The notes under the pieces: model-generated
The model's input: only the letters and a program-made list of their open reading frames with translations
Told to the model about the DNA's origin: nothing
Database searches by the model: none
Shown: one piece after another, positions 31,901 through 41,171 of the stretch
How positions within the stretch are numbered: the stretch's first letter is position 1
How the letters are laid out: every line of letters begins with the position of its first letter
From: Corynebacterium sp. 74A
GTDB taxonomy: Bacteria; Actinomycetota; Actinomycetes; Mycobacteriales; Mycobacteriaceae
Assembly (NCBI RefSeq): GCF_008930665.1
Contig: NZ_PQMG01000002.1
Location: forward strand, 1-64,000
Length of the DNA stretch: 64,000 bases
Direction of reading: 5' to 3'
Made by a program: the position numbers and the translations under genes

Positions 31901-34900
31901 CCAAGCCCAGCCCGGCGCGGGTGATGTCCTCGCGCGCCGAGGCCCAGCGGTCGTCGAGAAGCACCGCGCGCCGCGGATCGAAATTGCGGGAGACCATACG
32001 CGGCCAGTTCTGGCCGAGCTCCGCCGAGACCAACTCGAAGAGCTTCTCGTCGGCGCTGTGATCATCCAGCCCCACGGTTTGCGGGGCGTGATCGTGGCCG
32101 AGCTGCTTGAGGATCATGCGCGCGGTTTCGGCGAGCACGCCGGCCTTGCCGGTGACCTGCTCCGCGAAGGCGCCGAGGGCGGCGGAATCCACCGCGGTCT
32201 GCTCCCCTCCTGCCGCCGCGGGCTTAGCGACGCTCACTCCCAGGCGCTCTCCCGCAGCGAGCACAGCATTATCGATGAGCTGATCCAGCTCGCTGGCCGA
32301 GCTGGGCTGGGCGGGGCTGAGCTCTGCCAGCGCGCCACCCCGCACGGAGTCGCCATCGCGGGTACCGAGCACCATCTGGGCCTCGGCGTGGAGACGCCAG
32401 CCCTCGCCGAGCTGCCATACCTGGCTCACGCGCTCGGCGACAGCCGCGGGCTTCGCGCCCGCAGGGCCGGTGACTTTGCGCAGCCCATCGCTGATGGCAT
32501 CGCCGAGGACCGGACCAAAGGCCTGGTAGCCCTTGGCCATGCGGCTCACGGTGTCCTGCAGGTCCGGGATCTCGGCATCGGCGGCGCCATCGATGGCCCC
32601 GAGGCCGAACTCCACGCCGAGATCCAGCAAGAGCTGGTTGCGTCGGGAGGAGACGCCATCCGTCAAGGTTTCGATGGTGTCGGTGGCGGTGATTTGGCCC
32701 GGCTGCACCTTCGTCCACAAGCTCAGCAGCACAGTGGTGGCATGGGCCGGGGTGAACTCCACCTCCGGGGTATCGCCAGCGGCCGCAGCGGGAGCCGGGG
32801 CCGGGGCGGGCTCGGGCTCTGCCACCGGCGGAGTGGCCGGGGCTGCGGGTGCGGGCTCGATATCCTCGGCGCTCTCGGCGGGTGCTTCTTCCTCCTCCGG
32901 GGCGGCGAAGGAGAAGCTGTCCTCGGCGAAGACGATGCCGCGATCGCGCTCAATATTGAGCACCTCCAGCCCTTCCCCACCGGGGGTCACGGCTGCGGTC
33001 TGGGCCATGATGTTGGCCAGGGTGGGCGCGTTGGCCACACCGATCTCCACGAAGCGCTCGACACCAAGCTCCGCGAGCATGAGGTCCTGGGTTTCGATCC
33101 AGCGCACTGGGGAGGCGAACTGCCATGCGAGCAGCTCGATCAGGATGGTGCGTGCCACTGCGGCGGTGTTCTCCGCCACCGCGGCATCGAAACGCTCGAG
33201 CAAGCGGTCCAAGATCGGGGAATCCACGACCTCCCGCATAGACTCCACGAACTCCGCGGTGATCGCGAAGGGGCGAGCCACCAAGTTCGGGATATAGCGT
33301 CCCACCAGCACCTCGGGGTCGATTTCTGCGGGCAGCAGGCTGTCGAGGTGATCGCGGAAGTCATCCACCCCGTCGCGCAGGACGGAGGAGTGGAAGGGCA
33401 CATCGATGCCGGGGATGAGGATGAGCCCGCGGGCACCGGGGGCGCGCTGCTCGGCGGCAGCGGCGAGGGCCTTGAGACCGGCGCGAGTTCCGGCCACCGC
33501 GTATTGCTTGCCCTTGAGATTGTAATTGGCGATTTCGAGGAACTCGCCGGTGCTGTGGGATACCTCGGCCACGAAGTCGGCCACCTGATCTGCTGCCAAA
33601 CCAAACTTATTGGGGCGCAGGGCGGCGAGGCCATAGTTGGATACGCCTTGCTCATCGCGCTCTACGAGCCGGTGCATCGTCAGCCCGCGGGCGTAGACGA
33701 TTTCCACCACAGATTCTAGGGACAGCACCCCCGAGTAGGCGGCTAGGGCGTTGTACTCGCCCACGGAGTGCCCAGCGAAGAAAGCGGTATCGTCGAGCAC
33801 TCCTGCTTCGCGCATCTGCGCCACCTGTGCCACACCAAGGGTGGCCATGGCCACCTGGGTGAACTGGGTGAGGAAGAGCACGCCGTCGGGGTGGAAGAAG
33901 CGTTCTCCGCCCACCACTACCTCGCGGGGGTTGGTGCGCACGATCTCCAGCACGGAGAAGCCCAGCGCAGCGCGTGTGTGGGCGTCGGCGCGATCCCATA
34001 CCTGCTTGGCTTCGCGAGAGGAGGCATAGGCCTCCATGCCCATACCCTCGTGCTGGATTCCTTGGCCGGGGAAGGCGTAGAAGGTCGTCGGTGTTGCCAT
34101 CACGGCTACTGCGGTGAGCACAGTCTCGCCATCGACGCTGGCAGTGACCTCGCGCACCTCGCCGCGACCGGGGCGGTTATCCACACCGGTGCGCTCGACC
34201 TTAAAGTCCACGGTCTCACCGGGGGCAATAGGCCGCAGCATGGTGGCGGTGAACTCGGTGATCGCGGCCGACTCGGTGTGCACGGCATCGTCGGCATAGG
34301 CGGCGGCGGTAACCAGCTCCGCCACCGCGGAGGTCCACATGCCGTGCACGATCACATCATCCAGCCCTGCCAGATGCGCAGCGGTGCTCGAGACGTGGAT
34401 CGGGTTGCGATCCCCAGACACGGCGGCGAAGGGCAGCATGGATTCCGGTGCCACCACCTGCGCGCGGGTGCGCGCCGAGTGGGTCACGGGGCTGATCGAG
34501 GGCAGTGCAGAGGTATTGGTGCGCGCCGTCGCAGGGCCACGGCGGCCACGGATAGCGAAACGCTCGGTCAATGTGGCGCGCACGCGTCCCTCGGCATCGC
34601 TGATGGACACGCGCACCACCACGACACGCCCGATATCGGTGTCACTGACTTCATCGGCATGGGCGGTGGCGGTCAGCGGCACCCCGATCAGCGCCGCAGT
34701 GGAGGCCTGCTCGTCCCGCAGGGTGAGGTGGTGCTCGAGGTGCACCAGAGAGAGCATGCCCTCGACCACGCGCTCGCCGGGGCGGCCCGGGATCTCGGCG
34801 CCGCGCACAGCGGCGAAGATCGCCGGCCAGCAGGCACCCACCAACACATCGGGGGCGAGGGAATCGCTACCGCCCACGGTGACATCGCGCAGCGCCGCGC

Positions 34901-37900
34901 TGGTGAGGTTGTGATAGTCAGCGGCCCTATCGGCGTCGATCGTGAACTCGTGGGTGGCCGCACCCTCCACCAGCTCCGCCACGGAGCCGCCGGCGGCAAT
35001 CTCGGTGAGGGTATCCATCGCCTCTTCCGCGGCACGCTGGGTGACCACGGGGGCGGCACCATCGACCTGCGGCAGCTCGAGCTTCACGCGCAGCTCGAGG
35101 CCCTCGCAGCGGCGTTCGCCGGCGAGGCTGACGACCAGCTCAGCGCTCGTATCGTCGAGCACCTGCAGGCGGGCACCCGTGCGGGGCTCGCGGGCGGAAT
35201 CAGCCGAGAGAATCTCCCACTCGGCAGCGGGGGCAAGCGCGTGCAGGATGGAGGAGACGTTGCGGCCTGCCCAGTAGGTGGTGGGGCTGGAGAGCAGCGT
35301 CGACAAGCGCGAAGGGGTGTCTTCGGTAGCTGCCTCGCGATCGCGGGCGGCCTCGACCACGGCAGCATCGAAACGGCCGAGCAGCTCGGCAATGGGCTCA
35401 TCCTTGATGGTGATGCCGGCCACGGCCACTGGGCCGGGGATGATGCACACCTCATCGGCGCTATAGCGCGGGTCGTGGGCCTGCCAGAGCGAATCGGAAC
35501 GCCACCAGCGGCGGACGTTCTCGTCGATCACGGGCACGAAGTTGACCGGCTTGCCCGGGGTGCGCAGCTCGGCGATGAACCAATCCACATCCGCAGGGTG
35601 GAGGCGGCGGTCGAGATCATAGGCCGCGGCGGCCTCAGCCACGGCGGCGGCCGGGTCATCCTCCAGCTCCAGCGGGGAGAGCTGCGAGGGATGCTCGCCA
35701 TGATCGGCGGGGTTCAGGCGCGCCTCGGTGCGCTGAAGCATGTGCTGGAAGCGGGTGTGCCAAGTTTTATCCACCCAGCCGGAGCCATCGGGCCCGGACA
35801 GCTCGAGATAGCGCTCCAACCAACTGCGGTAGCTCATCTCCTCCAGATCGCCGAAGTACTTCTTGCAGGTGGCGTTGATGGCGGTGATGATCTCCTCGCG
35901 ACGGGCGGCCACGGCCTCGGCGTCGCCAGCGACCTCATCGAGCAGACGTCCGGCGCGGGCGAAGGAATTATCAATCTCGTGAATATCGGCGCCCAGCTGG
36001 GAGCGACCGGAGGCCATTCCCCCCTTGGCGGACCCGGCGGGAACCCAATCATTCGGGCCTGCGGTATCCACCAGAGCCTGCTTCACCTGCGGGGAGGTGC
36101 AGGCCTCGCGCGCCGCCATGGCAGCGGTGCCGACGAGCACGCCGTCCACCGGCATCGCGACGCGACCATAGGCCTCGGCCCAGCGGCCGGTGATGTAATC
36201 CGCGGCGCGCTCGGGAGTGCCAATACCGCCGCCGACAACCAGCACGGTATTGGGCTGGCGGCGGATCTGCTCATAGGTGTTGAGCAGCAAGTCATCGAGG
36301 GACTCCCAGGAGTGGTGACCGCCAGCGACGCCGCCTTCGACGTGCATGATCACCGGCACCTCGGGAACCTCGCGGGCAATGGCCAAAACCTGCTTGATGT
36401 GCTTGACCGCGCCCGGCTTGAAGGCCACCCACGGAATGCCCTCGGCACGCAGCTCGTGGATGAGCTGCACGGCTTCCTCGCGCTCCGGAATACCGGCGGT
36501 GATCACCACACCATCAATCGGGGCGCCATGGGCGCGGGCCTTGCGCACCAGCTTCTTACCGCCGATGTGCATGCCCCAGAGGTAGGGATCGAGGAACATG
36601 GAGTTGAACTGGGCATTGACTCCCGGCTCGAGCAGCTCGCCCAAACGGGTGAGGTTCTCATCTAGGATCTCCGGGGTGACCTGGCCACCGCCGGCGAGTT
36701 CTGCCCAATAGCCGGCATTCGCGGCGGCAGCAACAATCTCCGGATCCACCGTGGTGGGGGTCATGCCGGCCAAGAGAATCGGCGAGCGACCGGTCAGCCG
36801 CGTGAAGGCGGTTTCAACGCGGCGGCCATCGGCGCTGAGGCGCGGGGCGAAGTCGGTGTAGTCCACAGCCTGCGGAGTAGCAGCATGCGGGTCAGAGAGC
36901 TGGCCCTGCCCCTCGGCGGTGCCGGCGCGCACCACAGCGATGCCGGTGCCGGCGAGTTGCGGTGCCGAGAGCTTCGCCACGCCCTCCCCCGGGCCGATTT
37001 CGAGCAGCCAGGAAACGCCTGCTTCACGCACCCGACGCAGCTCGCGGGGCCAGTCCACGCTATCGACCAGCACGGCGCGGGCGCAGCGCTCGGCGAGCTG
37101 CTCATCTACCTCGAGGCGACGGGCCCAGTCGAGGGTGAGCTGAACAGCATCCTCCATGACCGGGTGGTGGAAGCCGGCGGTCACAGCAATGGGGCTGAAC
37201 GTGGGGCGCAGGGCGGAGCCACCGCGCTCTTTATTCTCCAGCGCCTGCTGTTCCTTCTCGGCGCGGCGGCTCAGACGCTGCTGCACCAGCTCCAACTCGG
37301 CGGGGGTGCCCACAATTACCTGTGCATCGGGGGCATTATGCAGCCCCACGACGGCCTCGGTGCCGTGCAGCTCCTCTTCCACGATGGAGCGCTCGACACC
37401 ACCGATGGCGAGCATCGGGCGACGCTCCCCTTCGCTGATCACACCACTGCGCTGGGCGGTGCGGGTAATCGCCGCACCGATGAGCCGAGCGATCACCAGC
37501 AGCTCGCTGGCGCGCTCGGGGGTGCGGGCATATTCCACGCCGAGGTGTCCCTGAGAGTGGCCGATGGACAGCTCGGCGCGCTGCCAAGGCACGTCCTGGG
37601 CACCCAGCGCATCGAGAGTGGCGATCTGGGCGAGCACAATGCCCGGCACGGACACCGCCGCGTTGGCGCTATATCCGTGATCCGATCCGGCAGGAACATC
37701 ATCGAGCCCCGCCCAGCGGAAGGGGGTGAAACCGAGGGGGAGCACACCGGCGAGTTCTTCGTTGAGCTCGCTGAGGCGCTGCTCGGCGTCGGCGACTATC
37801 CCGCGCAAGCGGGACTCATCAGCCCCGGCTTCGGTGGCCTCGGCGAGGGGGCGCAGCCAGTCAAAACCTTGGCCCGAAAAACTTAAGGCGAAGCGCTCGT

Positions 37901-37982
37901 TCTCTAGCCGATCACTGAGGGTGCGCGGCCCTGCAGTGGGGGAACTGTCCTGCTGAGAGGGGGTGGAGTTAGGAGTGATCAT
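28908..37982 (-). CDS. fas: Type I fatty acid synthase (multidomain Fas)
   Basis: A 3024-residue enzyme that makes fatty acids from acetyl-CoA and malonyl-CoA, feeding membrane lipids and mycolic acids. Domains in order, from motifs: acetyl transferase with GHSQG (Ser about 143); enoyl reductase from about 395 (LLAGMTPTTVDPEIV, FMN-binding TIM barrel); central dehydratase with GDRNPIH (about 1188); malonyl/palmitoyl transferase with GHSVG (about 1405); ACP with DGVSSRRNQ (pantetheine Ser 1778 or 1779); ketoreductase with VVTGSSPQSIAAAVV (about 2065); ketosynthase with Cys2667, His2819 and His2860 all present. This is the fungal-like order minus a transferase, supplied by acpS 4 nt downstream. 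ATG 37982 (MITPNSTPSQQD) is preferred; the frame extends 24 codons further. No frameshift seen over 9 kb. C. glutamicum has two paralogues; this one has the neighbours of fasB. Confidence 0.96.
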   Translation of the reverse strand: MITPNSTPSQQDSSPTAGPRTLSDRLENERFALSFSGQGFDWLRPLAEATEAGADESRLRGIVADAEQRLSELNEELAGVLPLGFTPFRWAGLDDVPAGSDHGYSANAAVSVPGIVLAQIATLDALGAQDVPWQRAELSIGHSQGHLGVEYARTPERASELLVIARLIGAAITRTAQRSGVISEGERRPMLAIGGVERSIVEEELHGTEAVVGLHNAPDAQVIVGTPAELELVQQRLSRRAEKEQQALENKERGGSALRPTFSPIAVTAGFHHPVMEDAVQLTLDWARRLEVDEQLAERCARAVLVDSVDWPRELRRVREAGVSWLLEIGPGEGVAKLSAPQLAGTGIAVVRAGTAEGQGQLSDPHAATPQAVDYTDFAPRLSADGRRVETAFTRLTGRSPILLAGMTPTTVDPEIVAAAANAGYWAELAGGGQVTPEILDENLTRLGELLEPGVNAQFNSMFLDPYLWGMHIGGKKLVRKARAHGAPIDGVVITAGIPEREEAVQLIHELRAEGIPWVAFKPGAVKHIKQVLAIAREVPEVPVIMHVEGGVAGGHHSWESLDDLLLNTYEQIRRQPNTVLVVGGGIGTPERAADYITGRWAEAYGRVAMPVDGVLVGTAAMAAREACTSPQVKQALVDTAGPNDWVPAGSAKGGMASGRSQLGADIHEIDNSFARAGRLLDEVAGDAEAVAARREEIITAINATCKKYFGDLEEMSYRSWLERYLELSGPDGSGWVDKTWHTRFQHMLQRTEARLNPADHGEHPSQLSPLELEDDPAAAVAEAAAAYDLDRRLHPADVDWFIAELRTPGKPVNFVPVIDENVRRWWRSDSLWQAHDPRYSADEVCIIPGPVAVAGITIKDEPIAELLGRFDAAVVEAARDREAATEDTPSRLSTLLSSPTTYWAGRNVSSILHALAPAAEWEILSADSAREPRTGARLQVLDDTSAELVVSLAGERRCEGLELRVKLELPQVDGAAPVVTQRAAEEAMDTLTEIAAGGSVAELVEGAATHEFTIDADRAADYHNLTSAALRDVTVGGSDSLAPDVLVGACWPAIFAAVRGAEIPGRPGERVVEGMLSLVHLEHHLTLRDEQASTAALIGVPLTATAHADEVSDTDIGRVVVVRVSISDAEGRVRATLTERFAIRGRRGPATARTNTSALPSISPVTHSARTRAQVVAPESMLPFAAVSGDRNPIHVSSTAAHLAGLDDVIVHGMWTSAVAELVTAAAYADDAVHTESAAITEFTATMLRPIAPGETVDFKVERTGVDNRPGRGEVREVTASVDGETVLTAVAVMATPTTFYAFPGQGIQHEGMGMEAYASSREAKQVWDRADAHTRAALGFSVLEIVRTNPREVVVGGERFFHPDGVLFLTQFTQVAMATLGVAQVAQMREAGVLDDTAFFAGHSVGEYNALAAYSGVLSLESVVEIVYARGLTMHRLVERDEQGVSNYGLAALRPNKFGLAADQVADFVAEVSHSTGEFLEIANYNLKGKQYAVAGTRAGLKALAAAAEQRAPGARGLILIPGIDVPFHSSVLRDGVDDFRDHLDSLLPAEIDPEVLVGRYIPNLVARPFAITAEFVESMREVVDSPILDRLLERFDAAVAENTAAVARTILIELLAWQFASPVRWIETQDLMLAELGVERFVEIGVANAPTLANIMAQTAAVTPGGEGLEVLNIERDRGIVFAEDSFSFAAPEEEEAPAESAEDIEPAPAAPATPPVAEPEPAPAPAPAAAAGDTPEVEFTPAHATTVLLSLWTKVQPGQITATDTIETLTDGVSSRRNQLLLDLGVEFGLGAIDGAADAEIPDLQDTVSRMAKGYQAFGPVLGDAISDGLRKVTGPAGAKPAAVAERVSQVWQLGEGWRLHAEAQMVLGTRDGDSVRGGALAELSPAQPSSASELDQLIDNAVLAAGERLGVSVAKPAAAGGEQTAVDSAALGAFAEQVTGKAGVLAETARMILKQLGHDHAPQTVGLDDHSADEKLFELVSAELGQNWPRMVSRNFDPRRAVLLDDRWASAREDITRAGLGLVDPESIDVSGAGETVAAHARHFGLDSLAHQALEQGRGSFAEDVAVVTGSSPQSIAAAVVGELLAEGATVITTTSRLSHERLEFYKRLYAEHARFGATLWVIPANLASYADLDAVVEWIGSEQRVTVGASSVVTKPALVPSLIFPFAAPPVQGSIDEAGPQAENQMRLLLWSVERLIAGLSALGRDTHVGQRTHVVLPGSPNRGIFGGDGAYGESKAALDALVNRWSVEENFSARTTLAHALIGWVRGTGLMGANDPLVELVEAKGVRTYSTDEIARELISLASQESRQAAADTPLLADFTGGLAEAQLNLAELARSAAGNPDAEQLQEVDTTPRFHALPNVPALPAAPATAAAAFHGSVSASLENMVVMVSAAELGPYGSSRTRFEAELSGDLSAAGVVELAWSMGLISYEDGAWLTAEGEEIAEDEIFDAYHDEVLGRVGVRQYHDDFSMVSNLAPQLSKIYLEEDLTFAVATREEAEGYAAEDSNTVVRFHPETEEWLVTRPAGSEVRVPTRAVMSRFVGGQIPEGFDPTRWGIPAEMVNNLDRVAVWNLVCTVDAFLSAGFTPAEILAHVHPAKVSSTQGTGMGGMSSMRSLYVDGLLNEARANDILQEALPNVVAAHVMQAYVGGYGQMVHPVAACATAAVSVEEGMDKIRLGKADVVVTGGIDDLSVEGITGFGDMSATADSQAMRDKGIEDRYFSRANDRRRGGFVESAGGGTLLLMRGSVALELGMPVQAVVGYAQSFADGLHTSIPAPGLGALAAAQGGTHSALATQLAELGVHADDIRVVSKHDTSTNANDPNESELHERIQQALGRDAGSPLYVISQKSLTGHAKGGAAAFQLTGLAQVLRSGVIPANFSLDCVDPVLAEHPHLVWLRQPLKMPEQDVLKAGFVSSLGFGHVSALVALVHPAAFYEAVRAQRGEDVAAEWAAQAAAREQAGAERILAGIYGAAPLYERTSGRNLGGDGDAAHDREIAMLLDADARLRDGRYRLSTEG

Positions 37983-38157
37983 GCTATGTCGTCGGCTCTT
38001 CTCAAACTTGGGGGAACAGGGTGCTACGCGGGACACACTGCCTTTTGGGATCAAACAGGTATCTCGTGGGAAAATAACCTACCACGTAATCATGAGGATT
38101 TCGTCATCTTTATGGTTCCGGCGTGCCCACCCACTCCGCCGCGGGCATCCGGCACAG

Positions 38158-39378
38158 CTAGACGTAGCCGTCCTCGCTAATACACAGATGTATGACCCGC
38201 CGGGCGAGCACGATTTTGAGTAGCGTCGTCACCGCTGCCATGACGAAGAACATGACCAGCCATGCCTGCCACCACAGCCCCGTGAAGGGATCCTCCACGC
38301 CGAGTAGCCCGTTGAGCCGCACCACCACATAGATAGCCATGAGCGCCACCACCGCGGCGGCAGTAATGGTGTGCGCGAACGCCTCGCCTATTTGAATGGT
38401 GAGCGGGGCCCGCGGCGGCGCCCCAGCTAGCCGAAGGGCGCGCACGTCCGCCGCAATGCGGTGGCGCATGAGTAAAGAGATAGCGAGTGCCGCCACCACG
38501 CTCGGAATGATCGAGGGCCCAAGCAGCACCACGAACACCTCCCACGAGGAGACATGCCAGGACCCACTGGCCATCATCATCGCCCGCATCCCAGAACCAA
38601 CGACCACGATCAGCCCACCAAAGATCACCCAGGGCACGATCTGCGGGGCGCTGAAACGGCGGCGATTGCGCACATTCGCCCCTGCAATCCCCACAACTCG
38701 CGTCCACTGATCCAGCAGCGGCAGCAGCCACGGCATGACCAAGGACACCACCACGATCAGCCCCATAGACCAGCTGAGAAAAGCATCCGGCTCCATCGTG
38801 GCGGCTATAGAAGGCGCCAGCACCGCAGCTACCAGTAGCGCCGCCACCGGGGTTGTCCACCACGAGGAACGCACCACCACTGGGCGGAAGATGCGCCGCA
38901 CGGGCCACAGCACCGCCAGCACCGCTGCCGTCGAACAGATAGCCACTGCGGCGAGCGCAGACGTGCTACTGAACGCCAGCGCGTCGAGGCTGAGGCAATC
39001 CGCCCGCAGCGCCTCTTCGGTCGGGCTAAGCAGCGGCGGCACCAGCACTAGACCCAAGGAGCTCGAGGCGAGTGCCACAACCACCACCTGTCCGAGCGCG
39101 AATCCCACGATCATCCAGCCCGGCATGCCCACTAAGCGCCAGCTGCGATACACCTCCCAGTGCTCGTCGATAAGCAACCGCATCTGCATCGACACAACCA
39201 ACACGATGGAGCACAAGGACATGGCGAGGATCGTCCCTCCCAGCGGTCCGGCATCGCCCCCACCCGCAGTAATCAGGGTCAGGGCGAGCCCGCAACTCGC
39301 AGCGGAGACCACGAGCGTTAACACCACCGCCAGCCACGACACGCGGTTGGCCCAGACATCCTTAAGCCATACGCGCAT
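38158..39378 (-). CDS. ABC transporter permease (FtsX-like)
   Basis: A 406-residue permease with about eight to ten helices (WLAVVLTLVVSAASCGLALTLI, GTILAMSLCSIVLVVSMQM, GFALGQVVVVALASSSLG) and a C-terminal FtsX-like block (IQIGEAFAHTITAAAVVALMAIYVVVRL). The ATG at 39378 lies inside the end of the ATPase gene, overlapping by 17 nt, so the two are translationally coupled. With the ATPase it forms an exporter-type unit typical of antimicrobial-peptide or envelope-stress systems. A histidine kinase and response regulator are divergently encoded, an arrangement known from Bce/Lia-type modules. There is no large extracellular domain of the BceB kind, so the substrate is open. Confidence 0.82.
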   Translation of the reverse strand: MRVWLKDVWANRVSWLAVVLTLVVSAASCGLALTLITAGGGDAGPLGGTILAMSLCSIVLVVSMQMRLLIDEHWEVYRSWRLVGMPGWMIVGFALGQVVVVALASSSLGLVLVPPLLSPTEEALRADCLSLDALAFSSTSALAAVAICSTAAVLAVLWPVRRIFRPVVVRSSWWTTPVAALLVAAVLAPSIAATMEPDAFLSWSMGLIVVVSLVMPWLLPLLDQWTRVVGIAGANVRNRRRFSAPQIVPWVIFGGLIVVVGSGMRAMMMASGSWHVSSWEVFVVLLGPSIIPSVVAALAISLLMRHRIAADVRALRLAGAPPRAPLTIQIGEAFAHTITAAAVVALMAIYVVVRLNGLLGVEDPFTGLWWQAWLVMFFVMAAVTTLLKIVLARRVIHLCISEDGYV

Positions 39379-39964
39379 GGTCTGCCTCCATGTCTATGAT
39401 CCGGTCCGCGGCTGCGGCGGCGGCATGCGAGTGCGTCACCATCACCACGGTGGCCCCCCTGTGCGCAGCGGCCCGCAGGTGCTCCAGCACGGTCGTGGCA
39501 GTGGCATCATCCAGCGCCCCGGTGGGTTCATCGGCGAAGATGAACGCGGGCGTGGCCAGCAACGCCCGCGCTACAGCGACGCGCTGCTGCTGCCCACCGG
39601 AAAGCTCCGCGGGCATCTGGCGCTGGCACCCATCCAGTCCGAGATCGTGAAATACCCGATCCGCCTCCGCGCGAGTGCACGGGCGCCCAGAGAACTTCGC
39701 CGTGAGCATCGCATTGGTCCGGGCATCAAGCGATTCCAGCAGGTTATAGTCCTGGAACACGAAGGCCCGTTCCGTGCGCTCCGGCGCGTTTAGCGTGCCC
39801 GAACTGAGCTTATCCAGCCCCGAGAGTAGATTGAGCAAGGTGGACTTACCGCAGCCCGAGGGCCCCATTATGGCCACGAACTCGCCCGGCGCGATCGTGA
39901 GGCTAAGATCGCGAAACACGAGGCGGCGACCATACTTCTTGCTGAGGTTCTCTGCTGTCAACAT
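39362..39964 (-). CDS. ABC transporter ATP-binding protein (MacB/LolD type)
   Basis: A 200-residue ATPase: Walker A GPSGCGKSTLL (about residues 37-47), Q-loop FQDYNLL, signature ELSGGQQQRVAVARALL, Walker B FIFADEPTGALD with DDATATT after it, and H-loop VTHSHAAA. The sequence is of the MacB/LolD/BceA cluster of ATPases which work with FtsX-type permeases. It starts at ATG 39964 (MLTAENLSKKYGRRLV), facing the divergent sensor kinase across 111 nt that contain a 16-bp perfect palindrome. All catalytic motifs are intact. Confidence 0.92.
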   Translation of the reverse strand: MLTAENLSKKYGRRLVFRDLSLTIAPGEFVAIMGPSGCGKSTLLNLLSGLDKLSSGTLNAPERTERAFVFQDYNLLESLDARTNAMLTAKFSGRPCTRAEADRVFHDLGLDGCQRQMPAELSGGQQQRVAVARALLATPAFIFADEPTGALDDATATTVLEHLRAAAHRGATVVMVTHSHAAAAAADRIIDMEADHARMA

Positions 39965-40023
39965 GCCCTCATCACACCGCGCGCACCACGCCTGCCACGA
40001 GGGAACTGGCTGCCGAATCTATG

Positions 40024-40039
40024 GTGGAGCTAGCTCCAC
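40024..40039. promoter_or_regulatory. Perfect 16-bp palindrome in the ABC / two-component divergent promoter
   Basis: GTGGAGCTAGCTCCAC is its own reverse complement. It lies 37 nt before the kinase ATG and 60 nt before the ATPase start, a position suited to control both. A TAGGCT element follows and may be the -10 of a leaderless kinase transcript. Candidate operator for the response regulator at 41172. Confidence 0.5.
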
Positions 40040-40075
40040 TTACTCGCACGGCTGCAACGCTTAGGCTTATTACTT

Positions 40076-41167
40076 ATGTCAGTTCTGCGTTCAGTCGGTT
40101 GGAATATTCTGCTCGCACTAGCGTGCATTCCGGCGCTGGCCGTTACCCTCGTGCTGCTGCCGTGGCTGCCGCTACTCGCCCGCCCAGTGGATGCCTATGG
40201 CCGCTGCGGCGCACGGATCTTTGCTCGCCCCATTCGCCAGCGCACGGTATCTCGCTGGTTCGATTGGCGGCAGGTGCTCCATCTTTTTCTGCAGCTCGTG
40301 GTGTCTGTTCTCAGCTTGATGCTGTGGACCATGCTGGGCTCGTTCATTGTTTTCGTTGCGATCGCGCCCTTCATGGTGGATACGCTCGAGTTCAATTCTT
40401 GGCAGAGCTCGAATCGCGCGGTGAATGTGGCGCTCTGTTTCTCCTTCGTCGCGGTGGCGCTGGTGCTGCTGCTCGCGCTGAGCTGGGCCATGACCTGGCT
40501 CTCGGTGCGGGCCTCCCAACTCACCCTCGCTCCCTCCGTGCGGGAGGTTGAAGCTTCGCGAGCATTGCTTGCCGACGCTTTCTCGGGCGAACGACGCCGC
40601 ATCGAAAGGGAACTCCACGATGGCCCCCAGCAGCACCTCACTGCGCTGAAACTCAATCTCGCGGCGGCTCGCCTCGCCGCGGATCCCGAGCCAGCGATAC
40701 GCAAGGCCGAAGAAAACGCGGCCCAAGCCTTGGCCGCCCTGCGGGCCACGGTGCGCGGCATTGCCCCGCAGGTGCTCTACGATAACGGCGTCGTGGCAGC
40801 GGTGGAGGAACTACTCGCCCACGCCGGCATCGACACCACGCTGCACACCGACACAGCCGCCGTGCCGCCGCTGGATGAGACCACGGCTTTGCTGGCCTAT
40901 CACTGCATCAGCGAGGGGCTGACGAACGCCACTCGGCACGGTCACGCCACCCACGCCGATATCGGCATCGACGCCACAGGCTCTGCACTGCACGTGACAG
41001 TGCGCGACAATGGCGACGGTCTGAGCGCGGACTCCCCCACCGCTAGTGCGGGCACGGGGATCATGGGACTACGGGAGCGTGCCGCTGTGCTCGATGGCAC
41101 CGTGACGCTGCGCACCACTGACACCGGGACGCTGCTGCACCTCACGGTGCCACTACTAAGGAAGTAG
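40076..41167 (+). CDS. Two-component sensor histidine kinase (HisKA_3, NarL/LiaS type)
   Basis: A 363-residue membrane kinase. N-terminal helices at about 10-35 (ILLALACIPALAVTLVLLPWLPLL), 70-100 and 115-145, with little extracellular sequence between them, suggest an intramembrane-sensing kinase. The dimerisation and phosphorylation box is RRRIERELHDGPQQHLTAL with the phospho-acceptor His181, and the ATP-binding domain has LAYHCISEGLTNATRHGHAT (N box) and VRDNGDGL plus GTGIMGLRERAAVL (G boxes). The cognate regulator starts 4 nt after its stop. The pair diverges from an ABC exporter, which is the likely target, as in cell-envelope stress modules. No Shine-Dalgarno is obvious. Confidence 0.9.
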   Translation: MSVLRSVGWNILLALACIPALAVTLVLLPWLPLLARPVDAYGRCGARIFARPIRQRTVSRWFDWRQVLHLFLQLVVSVLSLMLWTMLGSFIVFVAIAPFMVDTLEFNSWQSSNRAVNVALCFSFVAVALVLLLALSWAMTWLSVRASQLTLAPSVREVEASRALLADAFSGERRRIERELHDGPQQHLTALKLNLAAARLAADPEPAIRKAEENAAQALAALRATVRGIAPQVLYDNGVVAAVEELLAHAGIDTTLHTDTAAVPPLDETTALLAYHCISEGLTNATRHGHATHADIGIDATGSALHVTVRDNGDGLSADSPTASAGTGIMGLRERAAVLDGTVTLRTTDTGTLLHLTVPLLRK

Positions 41168-41171
41168 CCAC

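Noticed and set aside
33768..36665. A 965-codon open frame on the plus strand
   Set aside because: It is the antisense shadow of the Fas-I gene; it is rich in Gly, His and Ala without any domain, while the other strand has all catalytic motifs.
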